Shown here: positions 35,515 through 44,300 of the stretch, piece by piece
Numbering within the stretch: the first letter of the stretch is position 1
Layout of the letters: the number at the start of each line of letters is the position of its first letter
Assembly: GCA_947502975.1 (NCBI GenBank)
Contig: CANNBV010000001.1
Coordinates: 682,001-746,000 of the forward strand
Source of the DNA: an uncultured Flavobacteriaceae bacterium
Lineage (GTDB): Bacteria; Bacteroidota; Bacteroidia; Flavobacteriales; Flavobacteriaceae
Length of the DNA stretch: 64,000 bases
Direction of reading: 5' to 3'
Notes under the pieces: generated by a model
Databases searched by the model: none
Told to the model about the DNA's origin: nothing
The model's input: the letters and a program-made list of their open reading frames with translations, nothing else
Position numbers and translations under genes: made by a program

Positions 35515-36138
35515 CTACAGAAAATAAAGCTGTGTACTTTGAATAAGTCCTATAATCATTAAGAGTAAGCCAGTAACTCTATTTAAAATTTGAGTGATAT
35601 TATTTACTTTATTTTTAATAATAACACTCATTCTACTGTAGGCATAAAGTGTAAGTAATTTGCCTAAATATACGCCTGAAAAAAATAAAAATAATACGGA
35701 GAATGAGGATTGTAAGGAGAGCATGAAGTTGTTATTATTTAAAACACCAAAGGCAATAACCCAATAAATTAGAACAGGCGGATTAATAATGCCAAGTATA
35801 AAACCTGTGGTATATTTTGAACGATTGCGTTTCTTTTGATTTGATTTTGAAACCGACTGCTTTTTAAAGAATAAATACCCACCAACAACAAATAATAGGA
35901 CAGCTACTGCTGTTTGCACCCATAGGTGTGTATCAAAGAAACCTTTGATTACTTCATTACAATCTAAAGCATAATAAGATAATAACACTTCTGCAACTCC
36001 AGCAGTTATAGCTATTTTAAATGCCTGTTTTACGTTTTCTCTTAGTGTTGTATTAATAACTGCAATGTTTGAAGCGCCTAATGGTAAGGCACTTAATATT
36101 GTAGCAAAAACGCCTATGAATAAGTAGATGATAATCAT
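35515..36138 (-). CDS. LysE-family amino-acid exporter-like membrane protein
   Basis: 207 residues with six hydrophobic segments. The N-terminal half contains the LysE/RhtB-type ALPLGASNIAVINTTLRENV and the helix-loop IAITAGVAEVLLSYYA; the C-terminal half repeats the pattern (NPPVLIYWVIAFGVL). Such proteins export amino acids or related small molecules across the inner membrane. The substrate cannot be told. Converges on DUF2797 with 2 bp between stop codons. Confidence 0.82.
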   Translation of the reverse strand: MIIIYLFIGVFATILSALPLGASNIAVINTTLRENVKQAFKIAITAGVAEVLLSYYALDCNEVIKGFFDTHLWVQTAVAVLLFVVGGYLFFKKQSVSKSNQKKRNRSKYTTGFILGIINPPVLIYWVIAFGVLNNNNFMLSLQSSFSVLFLFFSGVYLGKLLTLYAYSRMSVIIKNKVNNITQILNRVTGLLLMIIGLIQSTQLYFL

Positions 36139-36225
36139 ATTCTCTTTGTAGTGGAAATATCTAAATACTTACATTTTATTTGAAGATGATTTTAGTATTA
36201 TTGTAAATAAATATTCACGAAAATC

Positions 36226-37209
36226 ATGAAATTTCCATATCATCTTTTGTTATTAATACTTATAGCTAATTTTACTTATTTGCAAAAAGCGATAGCACAA
36301 CAAACGGAAAGATCAATTAGTTATGAACGAAATGATGATAATTCAATAACATTTACGTTCAATAACAGTATACCCGAAAGTGTTTATGTTGTTTTAAAGT
36401 TCGATCAACTAAGTAATACTACAGCAGGTGTTATTAAGAAGAATGTTAGTGGTTTTACGTCGGAGTTAGTTACTCTATTTCCAGATAACCCTAAAAACAG
36501 AATAGGTTTTACTTCATATTCCTACAGAACATTAACAGGAAACATTAATGCTAAGCCCGATATGAATTTTAAGTATGCGTTACCTGTAAAAAGCGGAAAT
36601 GAGATAAAGGTTAGAAATTTAGGTTATTTAGGAAATCGTTTTGGGAATACCGAGCCTAAAAATTGGAAATCGTTTCAGTTTTTAACAAAACCAAATGATA
36701 CTATATACGCCATAAGAAAAGGCATAGTTGTAAAAACTAATGACGGTGAAAGAGCAGAAACTAGAGAAGGTAGAACTTATGGTTATAGAAATAAATCCAA
36801 TTCTATAATAATAGAACATGAAGATGGAACTATTGCTAAATACGATGTGCTCAAAAACAACAGTTTTATGGTAAATATTGGAGATACAGTATACCCTTCT
36901 ACACCTCTAGCAATTGCAGGCTCTTATGATACTGACGAAAATAGCCAGCTTAGGTTAATGATTTACTATTTAGATAATATTGTTAAAGATTTAGATTTTG
37001 ATGCGAAAAGTAAAGAGAAATTTGGAAATACAACACATATCTATGCATACGTAAACCCAATGTTTTATGTGAATTCTAATGGATCTGAAGTTAGAACTTT
37101 AAATGACCTAGAAGCTTATACTGCATACTGCGATTCAGAAATTATTCAGTTTGAAATGCGTAAAAGAGAAAAAAAGCGATGGTTGAAAAGTAAAGCATTG
37201 AAGAAATAA
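36226..37209 (+). CDS. M23/LytM-fold protein, probably catalytically inactive
   Basis: 327 residues with signal peptide (ending KAIAQQ). An N-terminal beta-rich region (about 30-110) is followed by an M23-like lysostaphin fold (about 155-250): YAIRKGIVV, SIIIEHEDGTIAKYDVLKNN, VNIGDTVYPSTPLAIAG. In active M23 peptidases the next strand carries the zinc-binding HxH (HLHFEV-like); here that position reads QLRLMIYYL, so the metal site is lost. The protein is thus likely a structural or regulatory LytM factor, as EnvC/NlpD are for amidases, rather than an endopeptidase. The basic tail RKREKKRWLKSKALKK may bind cell wall polymers. Single gene. Confidence 0.75.
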   Translation: MKFPYHLLLLILIANFTYLQKAIAQQTERSISYERNDDNSITFTFNNSIPESVYVVLKFDQLSNTTAGVIKKNVSGFTSELVTLFPDNPKNRIGFTSYSYRTLTGNINAKPDMNFKYALPVKSGNEIKVRNLGYLGNRFGNTEPKNWKSFQFLTKPNDTIYAIRKGIVVKTNDGERAETREGRTYGYRNKSNSIIIEHEDGTIAKYDVLKNNSFMVNIGDTVYPSTPLAIAGSYDTDENSQLRLMIYYLDNIVKDLDFDAKSKEKFGNTTHIYAYVNPMFYVNSNGSEVRTLNDLEAYTAYCDSEIIQFEMRKREKKRWLKSKALKK

Positions 37210-37212
37210 AAA

Positions 37213-37242
37213 AATCCCGTTCACTACGAAGCAAACGGGATT
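37213..37242. terminator. Terminator between the M23-like gene and rpsU
   Basis: AATCCCGTT (37213-37221) pairs with AACGGGATT (37234-37242). An A tract on the left provides the U tract for rpsU transcripts (minus strand). The plus-strand side has only a weak T run, so it mainly serves rpsU. Confidence 0.8.
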
Positions 37243-37264
37243 GTATATATTAAAAAGGAATAAT

Positions 37265-37459
37265 TTATATATCCTCTTGGTCTCTTAAAGTTTGGATGTA
37301 AGCAGCTTTTTGTATTTCGCGACGTCTCTTTACAGAAGGCTTAGTAAAATACTGGCCATCTCTTAAGTTTTGCATCACTTTAATATTTCTATGTTTACGC
37401 TTGTAACGTTTTAAAGCGCGCTCTATATTTTCACCGTCTTTTACAATAATCTTTAACAT
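37265..37459 (-). CDS. rpsU: 30S ribosomal protein S21
   Basis: 64 residues, normal bacterial S21 length. Basic helical protein (ERALKRYKRKHRNIKVMQNL; KPSVKRRREIQKAAYIQ) that sits near the anti-Shine-Dalgarno region of 16S rRNA. In Bacteroidota, S21 with bS18 and bS6 helps to sequester the anti-Shine-Dalgarno sequence, in keeping with the scarcity of Shine-Dalgarno motifs in this window. Single gene. The 270-bp region to the next gene holds repeat copy C and nothing else evident. Confidence 0.96.
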   Translation of the reverse strand: MLKIIVKDGENIERALKRYKRKHRNIKVMQNLRDGQYFTKPSVKRRREIQKAAYIQTLRDQEDI

Positions 37460-37588
37460 ATATGTAATTTATTTTATTTTAAGCTTTTTCTAAAAGGATT
37501 GCAAATTTCTAATATTTAATTCTAAAAACCTAATTTAAAAGAGCTTTGTTTCAATTCTATTCTAAATATGTTTTTAAAAATTAATTTT

Positions 37589-37684
37589 TTGGGCGTTCCC
37601 CTCCTATAGTCGGGTCGGGCTTTCCGCTAATAGTTTTGGCTCGATGCGTGCCTCGCCAAAAGCTACCACTGCAATCCCTAACGC
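37589..37684 (+). repeat. Variable-hairpin intergenic repeat, copy C (full length)
   Basis: Constant start TTGGGCGTTCCCCTCCTA, then GTCGGGTCGGGCTTTCC; constant end GCAATCCCTAACGC. The centre is a 10-bp-class hairpin, TAGTTTTGGC against GCCAAAAGCTA with loop TCGATGCGTGCCTC. It shares its hairpin with copy E but not with A, B or D. Confidence 0.78.
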
Positions 37685-37730
37685 GGGCGTATTTGCAAAT
37701 GGTATTATTTTTCAAAAATCATAAACATTT

Positions 37731-38474
37731 TTAAAAGTGGTTTTTAAATTCAGATTTTGTTTTTTTATGTTTTTTCCAAGCTATTACTTTTACACCTTTT
37801 GAATATTGAACTATGGTTGGTGAGTTATTAATTAGTTTGCCAAACCGTTGATAATTGAATTCAAATTCTGTGATATCTAGAGTCTGTATTGGCCATTCTA
37901 AATGATGAATTTCAAATTCATTAATGTGATTCTTAGAGTCTTGAAACAAAGCATATCTTTCAGTGAGCCATTTGTCAATAGATTTTTTTTCTTCCACTTT
38001 TTTTCCAATCGTAAATTCAATATTTAAAATATCATCAAGTTTTGAATTACGAGATGTGTATTGGTTTTTAGTTCGTTTCATTTTAGAAAACCTATATGGA
38101 AGCTCAGATAATGCTTTTGCAATTATACAAGATAAGTTTGTGCCGCCTTCAATACTTAAAAAATAAACACCAGTTTTATTATTAGATTTCACATAAGTTC
38201 TAATGTTAATCTCATGGAAATTTGAAATCGGGGGAAAAGGAGGTAAGTGTTTAGGTCTAATATTTTCCATAGTAAATGCAACTACGGAAACCCAAGGGTT
38301 TCCATCAAACACATCAATTTCTAATTCTTGAGGAACAAATTTTTGTAGTTCACTTAAATCAACTTGCCAGTGCAGAAAAATGGCATCATTCCATTCTTGG
38401 TAAAATTTCCAATTCTTATTAGGAATTGGCCATGGTCTGTGATCAGTTGTATTTAAAATCTCTTTAGATTTCAT
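37731..38474 (-). CDS. DUF2071 (YqjF-like) protein
   Basis: 247 residues, cytosolic. Contains family landmarks FYQEWNDAIFLHWQVD, LEIDVFDGNPWVSVVAFTME and NFHEINIRTYVK. DUF2071 proteins have an acetoacetate-decarboxylase-like beta-barrel fold; the physiological reaction is not established. The Lys that forms the Schiff base in true decarboxylases is not obvious here. It follows another minus-strand gene by 28 bp and might be co-transcribed with it. Confidence 0.82.
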   Translation of the reverse strand: MKSKEILNTTDHRPWPIPNKNWKFYQEWNDAIFLHWQVDLSELQKFVPQELEIDVFDGNPWVSVVAFTMENIRPKHLPPFPPISNFHEINIRTYVKSNNKTGVYFLSIEGGTNLSCIIAKALSELPYRFSKMKRTKNQYTSRNSKLDDILNIEFTIGKKVEEKKSIDKWLTERYALFQDSKNHINEFEIHHLEWPIQTLDITEFEFNYQRFGKLINNSPTIVQYSKGVKVIAWKKHKKTKSEFKNHF

Positions 38475-38502
38475 TTATTTCTTAAAATACAAATAGTTTT
38501 AT

Positions 38503-39210
38503 CTATTTAATGTTTTGTATAAACTTTTCATAGTTTTTATTCCAATACTCTTCAATAAATTCCCATTTACCATCCCAATACCCTTCTTCTCTTTTAATAA
38601 ACTTGATTTGATTAATTACTTTATTATTTATTTTGTTTATGTAAATGCCATTCATTTCATCGACACCGCATCCTATTCCCCTTATATTCCCATGTCTAAT
38701 AGCTTTATTTTCTATTATTTCGAATAAATCGCTATCCCAATTACTGTCCGCACAACCACTCCTGTGGTATGAATAATAGTAGTGGGTTCCTTTGATTTTT
38801 ATTGCTGAAGGGAAATTTTCAAAATCCTCAATCTTACTAAAGTTATTTTTTTCAGGATTAAAAATCAACAATTCCTTAATTCCAGGAACATTTGTGATAT
38901 AGTCTAGTAGAACATCTGGAAATCCATCTTCATTAAAATCAGAAAACTCAAATCCAGCAGGACTACTACTGTGATTATAAATAACTTTTCCGTTAGAGTC
39001 TCTTATAGTAAAAACACCTGGTCTTTTTATACACGCATTAAATTTTATTTCATTTATTATTTGTTTTTTACAGTCTAAATAGAGTGGTTTTTCTTTACTT
39101 ATTTCTATTTGTTCAGTAGAAATACTTTCCATTTTTACTTTATTCTCTTTGCAAGAACTAAATAAAATCAGAATAAGAATTATTGATGATGTTTCTATTG
39201 CTTTTCTCAA
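38503..39210 (-). CDS. Lipoprotein with FG-GAP-like motif, hypothetical
   Basis: 235 residues with lipobox LFSSCKEN (Cys 20). The only plausible start is TTG at 39210: the frame has no ATG before the lipobox, and an in-frame stop lies a few codons upstream. The mature part has a calcium-loop-like FSDFNEDGFPDVLLDY (FG-GAP/VCBS type), and Cys residues in SGCADSN and GIGCGVDE. Resembles the XAC2610-like propeller-containing proteins, some of which occur in lysozyme-inhibitor context, but this is only a shape resemblance. Function unknown. Confidence 0.65.
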   Translation of the reverse strand: MRKAIETSSIILILILFSSCKENKVKMESISTEQIEISKEKPLYLDCKKQIINEIKFNACIKRPGVFTIRDSNGKVIYNHSSSPAGFEFSDFNEDGFPDVLLDYITNVPGIKELLIFNPEKNNFSKIEDFENFPSAIKIKGTHYYYSYHRSGCADSNWDSDLFEIIENKAIRHGNIRGIGCGVDEMNGIYINKINNKVINQIKFIKREEGYWDGKWEFIEEYWNKNYEKFIQNIK

Positions 39211-39266
39211 TTTCTGTAAAATAACTTATAAGTTTATATTATAAAACTCAATTGGCAAGTGCACCC

Positions 39267-39352
39267 GCGTTAGCGATTGAAACGGCATCCTTTTTTGTTT
39301 TTTCTACAAAAAAGATATAGTGGAAAGCGCGACCCGCAGGGGAACGCCCAAA
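39267..39352 (-). repeat. Variable-hairpin intergenic repeat, copy D
   Basis: Constant end GGGGAACGCCCAAAG reaches within 3 bp of the AsmA gene's stop codon (39355-39357); the other constant end is GCGTTAGCGATTGAAACGGCAT. The centre is a T/A-rich hairpin (on the minus strand ATCTTTTTTGT against ACAAAAAAGGAT), unlike those of A, B and C. Confidence 0.72.
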
Positions 39353-39354
39353 GA

Positions 39355-42021
39355 TCAATTAACACTATCTTTCTGCTTTTTCTTATTGCCTAACAAACCA
39401 CCTAAAACATTTTTAACTGTTTCTTCTGTAGAATTGGTTTTAGTAGAATCGGTTTTTTTATTACCAATGATGTCTTTTAAAACATTTTCAACCGTGTTGT
39501 TTTGCTGCTTTTTAATGGAATCGCTTTTGGTTTTATTACCGCCAATCACATCACCTATTAAATCTTTAACCTTATCTTTTCCTTGATTTAACAGTTTTTG
39601 TTTTTGAATCTCAATAAGCTGATTGGTAAGGTTTTTTACGCCACTTGTTAAATCTGTTTTAACGGTAGGGTTGGTAAAAACACCAGTAATATTAGTAGTT
39701 ACAGGAATGGTGATATTATTTACTTCTGCATCGTTTATTTGCCCAATAAGCCTATTGACTTCGCTGCCTAAGTATTTTGCAGGGACGTTAAATACAGCGT
39801 TATAATTAAGAGTTTTATCAAAACCGTGAGCTCCAGAAACTTCAATATCTATATCATTATATTTTAAATTAAAAGGCTTTACAGCTACTTTTCCATCGGC
39901 AAAATCTAGCTTTGTTTTTACATCTTTCAAATCTAACTTATCAAAATCAACAAAACTCAGAGAGCTTTCTAGTTTACTCAAAAGGCCATCTGTAGCACCA
40001 ATTTTTGTAGTAAGTAATTCTGCTAAAGCATCACCAGAAACAGAGTTTAGTACTGGTAAAAACTCTTTGTCTAAAGTACCAGACAAGTTTAAATTGGTGT
40101 TTAGTTTTCCCTGTAATAATTTGGCGATTGGGGCAAGGTTTTGTAGTAATTCCATGCCTTTAAAAGATTGTGCGATATCAAAATCATTAGCACCTAAATT
40201 TAAATTGAATACAGGTGTTTCAGCCTTTGTAGACACATCTCCATTGATGGATAATTTCCCGTCAAAAATAGATGAAGTCATATTTTGTAATGATGCTTTT
40301 TGATCTTTTATAAACAATGTTCCTGTGACGTTTTTTAAATTTAAATTATCATAAACTACTGTTTTGGCATCTGCTTTAATGGAACAATCTAAGAAGGCTG
40401 GAATTTTTAAAGATTCTGAATCGTTTGTAGTTTTATTGTCTTCAGAAACTGTTTCATCTTCAGACATAAAGTCACTTACTTTAAAAAGGTTTGAACTTAC
40501 ATTAAAGTTGCCCTGGAGTGTATTATCACTTAAGAGAAAGCCTAATAAATTTTTTATAGTTCCTGTTGCATTTAAATCGCTATCACCTGTTTTAGCTTTA
40601 AAATTAGATAAAGAAACTTGCCCAGGATTAAATGTCATATTAGCTTGAGAAATATGAATTGGGTTTACAATATCTTCAGAAGAAAATACAAAGTCCGTAA
40701 TACTTGCAGCACCATTATTTTTAATACGTTCGTAGGCATTGTTTTCAATAGCGTTCATATCGAACGCAGTATTAATTTTGCCTTTTAAAATACCCGTTAG
40801 TGTATTTTCAAGTTTAACAGGATATACTTTTGTAATGTTTCCTAAATTTAAAACGCCATCAATATTGGCGTTTACCAACATGTTTTTGGTGATGTTTTTT
40901 AAAGTTGCTGAAGATTTAAACACATCTTCATCAATTTTAAAATTTAAGGTTTTTATGTCTATATAAGTGTCATCCGCTTTTCCAGTTTCGTTTTTTATAC
41001 GTGTATCAATTGAAATATTATTGACGCGTTTTGGTAAATCTGGATATTTAAACGAAGCATTATTTGATGTAATACTAATATCTAAATTTGGAATGGTTTC
41101 TTCAGAGCTTAGTCCTTTTACAGCTCCTTTTACTTTAAAATCACCTGTAGTTTGTACACCTTCAATGTTTTTGGAATATGCCTTGGGTATTACTGCTAAG
41201 AAATTTTTAAAGTCAGATTCTGGATTTTCGAATGTGATGTCTATTTCTTGTCCATTTTCAACTTGTTGAATATATCCTTGAAATTCTAACGGTAAATCGT
41301 TTATAAACCCTTTGTTATCATTAAAAGTATATTTAGAGTTTTCTAAATCTAGATCAATCAAAGCATTAAGTTTAATAGGATTATTACTCAAGTAATTTGT
41401 GCTATCCATAGAAATGCTAACATTTGCTTGACTAGTGGTGTTTAACTCTGAGGTTTCAGCAGAAAACGTCCCGTGGCCTTCATGATTTAGTTCAGTGACA
41501 TGTACTAAAATTTCAGAGCCTTCATCTATATAAGTGAAGGCGCTATTTTTTATTTGATAATCTTGAATATCAAACCCAAAACTACCGTCGCTTTCAGATG
41601 TTGTTTGGTCGTTACTTTCCTTGGTAATGTCGTAATTATTGTTGCCTAATTTATCAGTTTTTAAGGTTAATAATGCTTCATCAACATTAATAGAATTCAC
41701 CACAATAGGGTCGTCACTGGCATTTTTAAACAATTCTTTTACCGACATTGTAAACGAAATATCTTTTGCTGTAGCAAAAGTTTCATCTTTAAAAGGCTCA
41801 AAATTGGTAATTACCAAATCGTTGACGTTAACATGTGCTTGAGGAAAACTTCTAATAAAACTCAAACTAACATCACTAAACTCTACTTTAGCATTAAGGT
41901 TTTGATTAATAAAGCGTTTTACCATATCTTTTATTTGCCCTTGAAAAGCAAATGGTATTACAATCAAAAGAGCAATAATAATCAGTAAAGTGATTCCGAT
42001 AATTTTAAAAGCTTTTCGCAT
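39355..42021 (-). CDS. AsmA-family inner-membrane-anchored protein
   Basis: 888 residues. One N-terminal membrane helix (IIGITLLIIIALLIVIPFAF), then a very long periplasmic beta-rich part with many short repeated strands (the AsmA/YhdP-type beta-groove), the AsmA_2 region at about 590-800 (ASLQNMTSSIFDGKLSINGD; LNLSGTLDKEFLPVLNSVSG), and a Lys/Asp/Asn-rich, low-complexity tail in which VENVLKDIIGNKK and VKNVLGGLLGNKK form two near-identical repeats. AsmA-like proteins are thought to carry phospholipid between membranes; that role is known for the family, not shown here. Confidence 0.88.
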   Translation of the reverse strand: MRKAFKIIGITLLIIIALLIVIPFAFQGQIKDMVKRFINQNLNAKVEFSDVSLSFIRSFPQAHVNVNDLVITNFEPFKDETFATAKDISFTMSVKELFKNASDDPIVVNSINVDEALLTLKTDKLGNNNYDITKESNDQTTSESDGSFGFDIQDYQIKNSAFTYIDEGSEILVHVTELNHEGHGTFSAETSELNTTSQANVSISMDSTNYLSNNPIKLNALIDLDLENSKYTFNDNKGFINDLPLEFQGYIQQVENGQEIDITFENPESDFKNFLAVIPKAYSKNIEGVQTTGDFKVKGAVKGLSSEETIPNLDISITSNNASFKYPDLPKRVNNISIDTRIKNETGKADDTYIDIKTLNFKIDEDVFKSSATLKNITKNMLVNANIDGVLNLGNITKVYPVKLENTLTGILKGKINTAFDMNAIENNAYERIKNNGAASITDFVFSSEDIVNPIHISQANMTFNPGQVSLSNFKAKTGDSDLNATGTIKNLLGFLLSDNTLQGNFNVSSNLFKVSDFMSEDETVSEDNKTTNDSESLKIPAFLDCSIKADAKTVVYDNLNLKNVTGTLFIKDQKASLQNMTSSIFDGKLSINGDVSTKAETPVFNLNLGANDFDIAQSFKGMELLQNLAPIAKLLQGKLNTNLNLSGTLDKEFLPVLNSVSGDALAELLTTKIGATDGLLSKLESSLSFVDFDKLDLKDVKTKLDFADGKVAVKPFNLKYNDIDIEVSGAHGFDKTLNYNAVFNVPAKYLGSEVNRLIGQINDAEVNNITIPVTTNITGVFTNPTVKTDLTSGVKNLTNQLIEIQKQKLLNQGKDKVKDLIGDVIGGNKTKSDSIKKQQNNTVENVLKDIIGNKKTDSTKTNSTEETVKNVLGGLLGNKKKQKDSVN

Positions 42022-42128
42022 AAAAAAGTATTTATATAAATATACGTGCGAGTTTCGGTTTCAGTCTAACTAATTACGAAGTTTAATAAAAATTTAACCT
42101 TGGAACCGCTAATGCTAACACACTCAGC

Positions 42129-42833
42129 TTAAAGTAAATCAATCTCCTCATTCACTTTTAAACTAAAGCGTTTTCTGAATAAATATACGCCGAGGTATAA
42201 AAAAGGTGTGTCACAAGCAGCAACTAATACTTTAAACAAGAACCCACTAATTAAAAGACCTTTGAAACTACTCCAAGGTAATACATCGAAAAAGCAAAGT
42301 AGAAATACTACAGAGAATGTATCTACAAATTGTGATAACCACGTGGAGAAATTATTTCTTAACCACAAGTGTTTTCCATGTGTTAGCTGCTTCCAAAAGT
42401 GATAAATACGAATATCTACAAATTGTGCAAATAAATATGCAAACATACTTGCACCAACAGCTAAAATTGTGCGTCCGAAGACGGTCGAAAACATATCGTC
42501 TTGAATTGGAGAATTTGATAAAGCTGGGACAATATCAGCAAAATACACTATACCTACAGAAAATAGCGATGCGAAAATCCCAACCACAACGATGTCATTA
42601 GCACGTTTTTTTCCATAAATCTCACTAATTAAATCGGTGATTAAAAAAGTGATGGGGTAGGGTAGAATACCAACGGATATTTCAAATAGTTTACTTCCAA
42701 ATATTTCTACATCAAAGGGATACCAATAAAAAAATTTCTGAAATATTAAGTTTGAAACTACTAGAGATGTGATAAATAAACCTCCTAAAAGTATGTAAAT
42801 ACGTTGGGCGAGTAGTTTGTCTTTTAAATTCAT
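42129..42833 (-). CDS. yhhQ: Queuosine precursor transporter
   Basis: 234 residues with six or seven hydrophobic segments and the YhhQ/ECF-like signatures PITFLITDLISEIYGKKRA and FAYLFAQFVDIRIYHFWKQL, followed by NNFSTWLSQFVDTFSVVFLLC. Imports preQ0/preQ1 for queuosine modification of tRNA. No queuosine synthesis genes are adjacent. Single minus-strand gene between asmA and murI. Confidence 0.92.
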   Translation of the reverse strand: MNLKDKLLAQRIYILLGGLFITSLVVSNLIFQKFFYWYPFDVEIFGSKLFEISVGILPYPITFLITDLISEIYGKKRANDIVVVGIFASLFSVGIVYFADIVPALSNSPIQDDMFSTVFGRTILAVGASMFAYLFAQFVDIRIYHFWKQLTHGKHLWLRNNFSTWLSQFVDTFSVVFLLCFFDVLPWSSFKGLLISGFLFKVLVAACDTPFLYLGVYLFRKRFSLKVNEEIDLL

Positions 42834-42912
42834 TTGCTTTGCTGATTTTTTTTCGACATGTTACTAAGTTAATGAACTTTTAAAATATCTTTATTTTAAC
42901 TTAGATTCTTAA

Positions 42913-43692
42913 CTAAAATTTGAGGAACTCTACACTATTTTTTTGCTCCAAAAGTGAATGCATTACACCAATATTTCCATTTGTATAAAACTCGGTTTTA
43001 GGACTTACTCTTGTTATATTAAGAAGATTGTGTTTCTCTAAAACAGCTTTGGTTTGTCGTGCTACTGCTTCACCAGAATCAATAATTTTAACATGTTTAG
43101 GTAACAATTCTAAAAGTATAGGGACAAGATATGGATAGTGTGTACAGCCTAAAACCAAATGATCAATATTGGCGTCCAGCATTGGCTGTATATATTCAGC
43201 TAACAGAGCTTTCATTTCATCAGAATTTAATTTTCCGCTTTCAATGAGTTCCACAATGCCCTTTCCTTCGCGTTCAATCACTTTTATATCTTTCGCAAAT
43301 TTCCCTGAAGTTTTAGAGAATAAAGCACTAGTAAGTGTGCCTTTAGTAGCTAAAATCCCAATAGCTTTGGTTTGGGTATGTAAGGCAGCGGGTTTGATAG
43401 CTGGTTCAATACCTATAAAAGGTATGCTATAATTTTGACGTAAATAATCAATGGCATTAGTAGTAGCAGTATTACATGCTACTACAATGAGCTTACAGTC
43501 TTTTTTTAATAATAGTTCTGTGTTTTTAATACTTAGCTCGGTAATTCGTTCTTTGCCCTTTGGTCCATATGGTGCGTTTATACTATCTGAAAGGTAAATG
43601 GTATGCTCATGTGGTAATAATTGGTGAATCTCCTTCCAAATGGAAGTGCCACCAACACCAGAATCGAAAATACCAATAGGTTTGTTACTCAT
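42913..43692 (-). CDS. murI: Glutamate racemase
   Basis: 259 residues. Interconverts L- and D-glutamate for peptidoglycan. Both catalytic cysteines are present: VVACNTATTNA and VLGCTHYPYL; the N-terminal IGIFDSGVGGTSIWKEI is typical. A TATTTTTG-like -7 box (43698-43705, minus strand) lies 5 bases before the ATG, but it falls in the A tract of the upstream ompH terminator, so promoter assignment is uncertain. Confidence 0.96.
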   Translation of the reverse strand: MSNKPIGIFDSGVGGTSIWKEIHQLLPHEHTIYLSDSINAPYGPKGKERITELSIKNTELLLKKDCKLIVVACNTATTNAIDYLRQNYSIPFIGIEPAIKPAALHTQTKAIGILATKGTLTSALFSKTSGKFAKDIKVIEREGKGIVELIESGKLNSDEMKALLAEYIQPMLDANIDHLVLGCTHYPYLVPILLELLPKHVKIIDSGEAVARQTKAVLEKHNLLNITRVSPKTEFYTNGNIGVMHSLLEQKNSVEFLKF

Positions 43693-43708
43693 ATAAACAA
43701 AAATAAAA

Positions 43709-43734
43709 AAAGCTGCTTCGTTAAAAGCAGCTTT
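43709..43734 (-). terminator. Terminator of the bamA-ompH operon
   Basis: AAAGCTGCTT (43709-43718), loop CGTTAA, AAGCAGCTTT (43725-43734), with an A tract on the low side (U tract in the minus-strand RNA). It lies 25 bp beyond the short ompH stop. Confidence 0.88.
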
Positions 43735-43758
43735 AAGTAAGTTATTTGTAAGGGTAGA

Positions 43759-44265
43759 TTAAATGCCTAAAGATGTTTTTACATCTTCTAATAAATCTTT
43801 ACCATCTGTCATAATAGCAACACCTTGAGAAGAGTCAAGAACATAATCAAAACCTTGAGCTCTTGCTACTTCTAATATTTTAGCCTTTGCTTTTTCGGTA
43901 ATTGGTTTTAATAAGTCAAACTCTTTTTTCTGTAAATCCTGCTGAGCTTTTGCTTGATACTCACGGATACTTTGTTCCATAGTTTGTACTTCTTTTGCAC
44001 GATTTGTGTTTTCTTCCTTAGTCTTTGTAGCTGCCTCTTTATCATAAAGCTCTACTTTCTTTTGAAACTCTGCTCCTAAACTTTGTAATTCAGTTTGATA
44101 TGTTTTAGAGAGTGTTTCTAATTGCGATTTAGCTTGCGCCATTTCTGGCATTGCTTGTATTAGTTCTTGGGTGTTTATATGTGCAATTTTGCTTTGTGCC
44201 CCAACAAAACTAACCATACCTATACATAAAGCAGTTGCGAATAAAATTGATTTTAAATGTTTCAT
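43759..44265 (-). CDS. OmpH/Skp-family periplasmic chaperone (short paralogue)
   Basis: 168 residues from ATG 44265 (a TTG lies two codons earlier). Signal peptide ends SFVGAQ. Mature part: SKIAHINTQELIQAMPEM, then a long coiled-coil hairpin (KKVELYDKEAATKTKEENTN) and the C-terminal strand LEVARAQGFDYVLDSSQG, the trimeric jellyfish fold of Skp. It holds unfolded outer-membrane proteins on the way to BamA, which is encoded in the same operon. Overall length matches classical Skp. Confidence 0.93.
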   Translation of the reverse strand: MKHLKSILFATALCIGMVSFVGAQSKIAHINTQELIQAMPEMAQAKSQLETLSKTYQTELQSLGAEFQKKVELYDKEAATKTKEENTNRAKEVQTMEQSIREYQAKAQQDLQKKEFDLLKPITEKAKAKILEVARAQGFDYVLDSSQGVAIMTDGKDLLEDVKTSLGI

Positions 44266-44300
44266 TTTCAAAATAGTATTAATGTGTTATAATTTTAAGT

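Noticed and set aside
39320-39586. 88-codon plus-strand frame
   Set aside because: It runs from repeat copy D into the antisense strand of the AsmA gene, with composition typical of a shadow frame.
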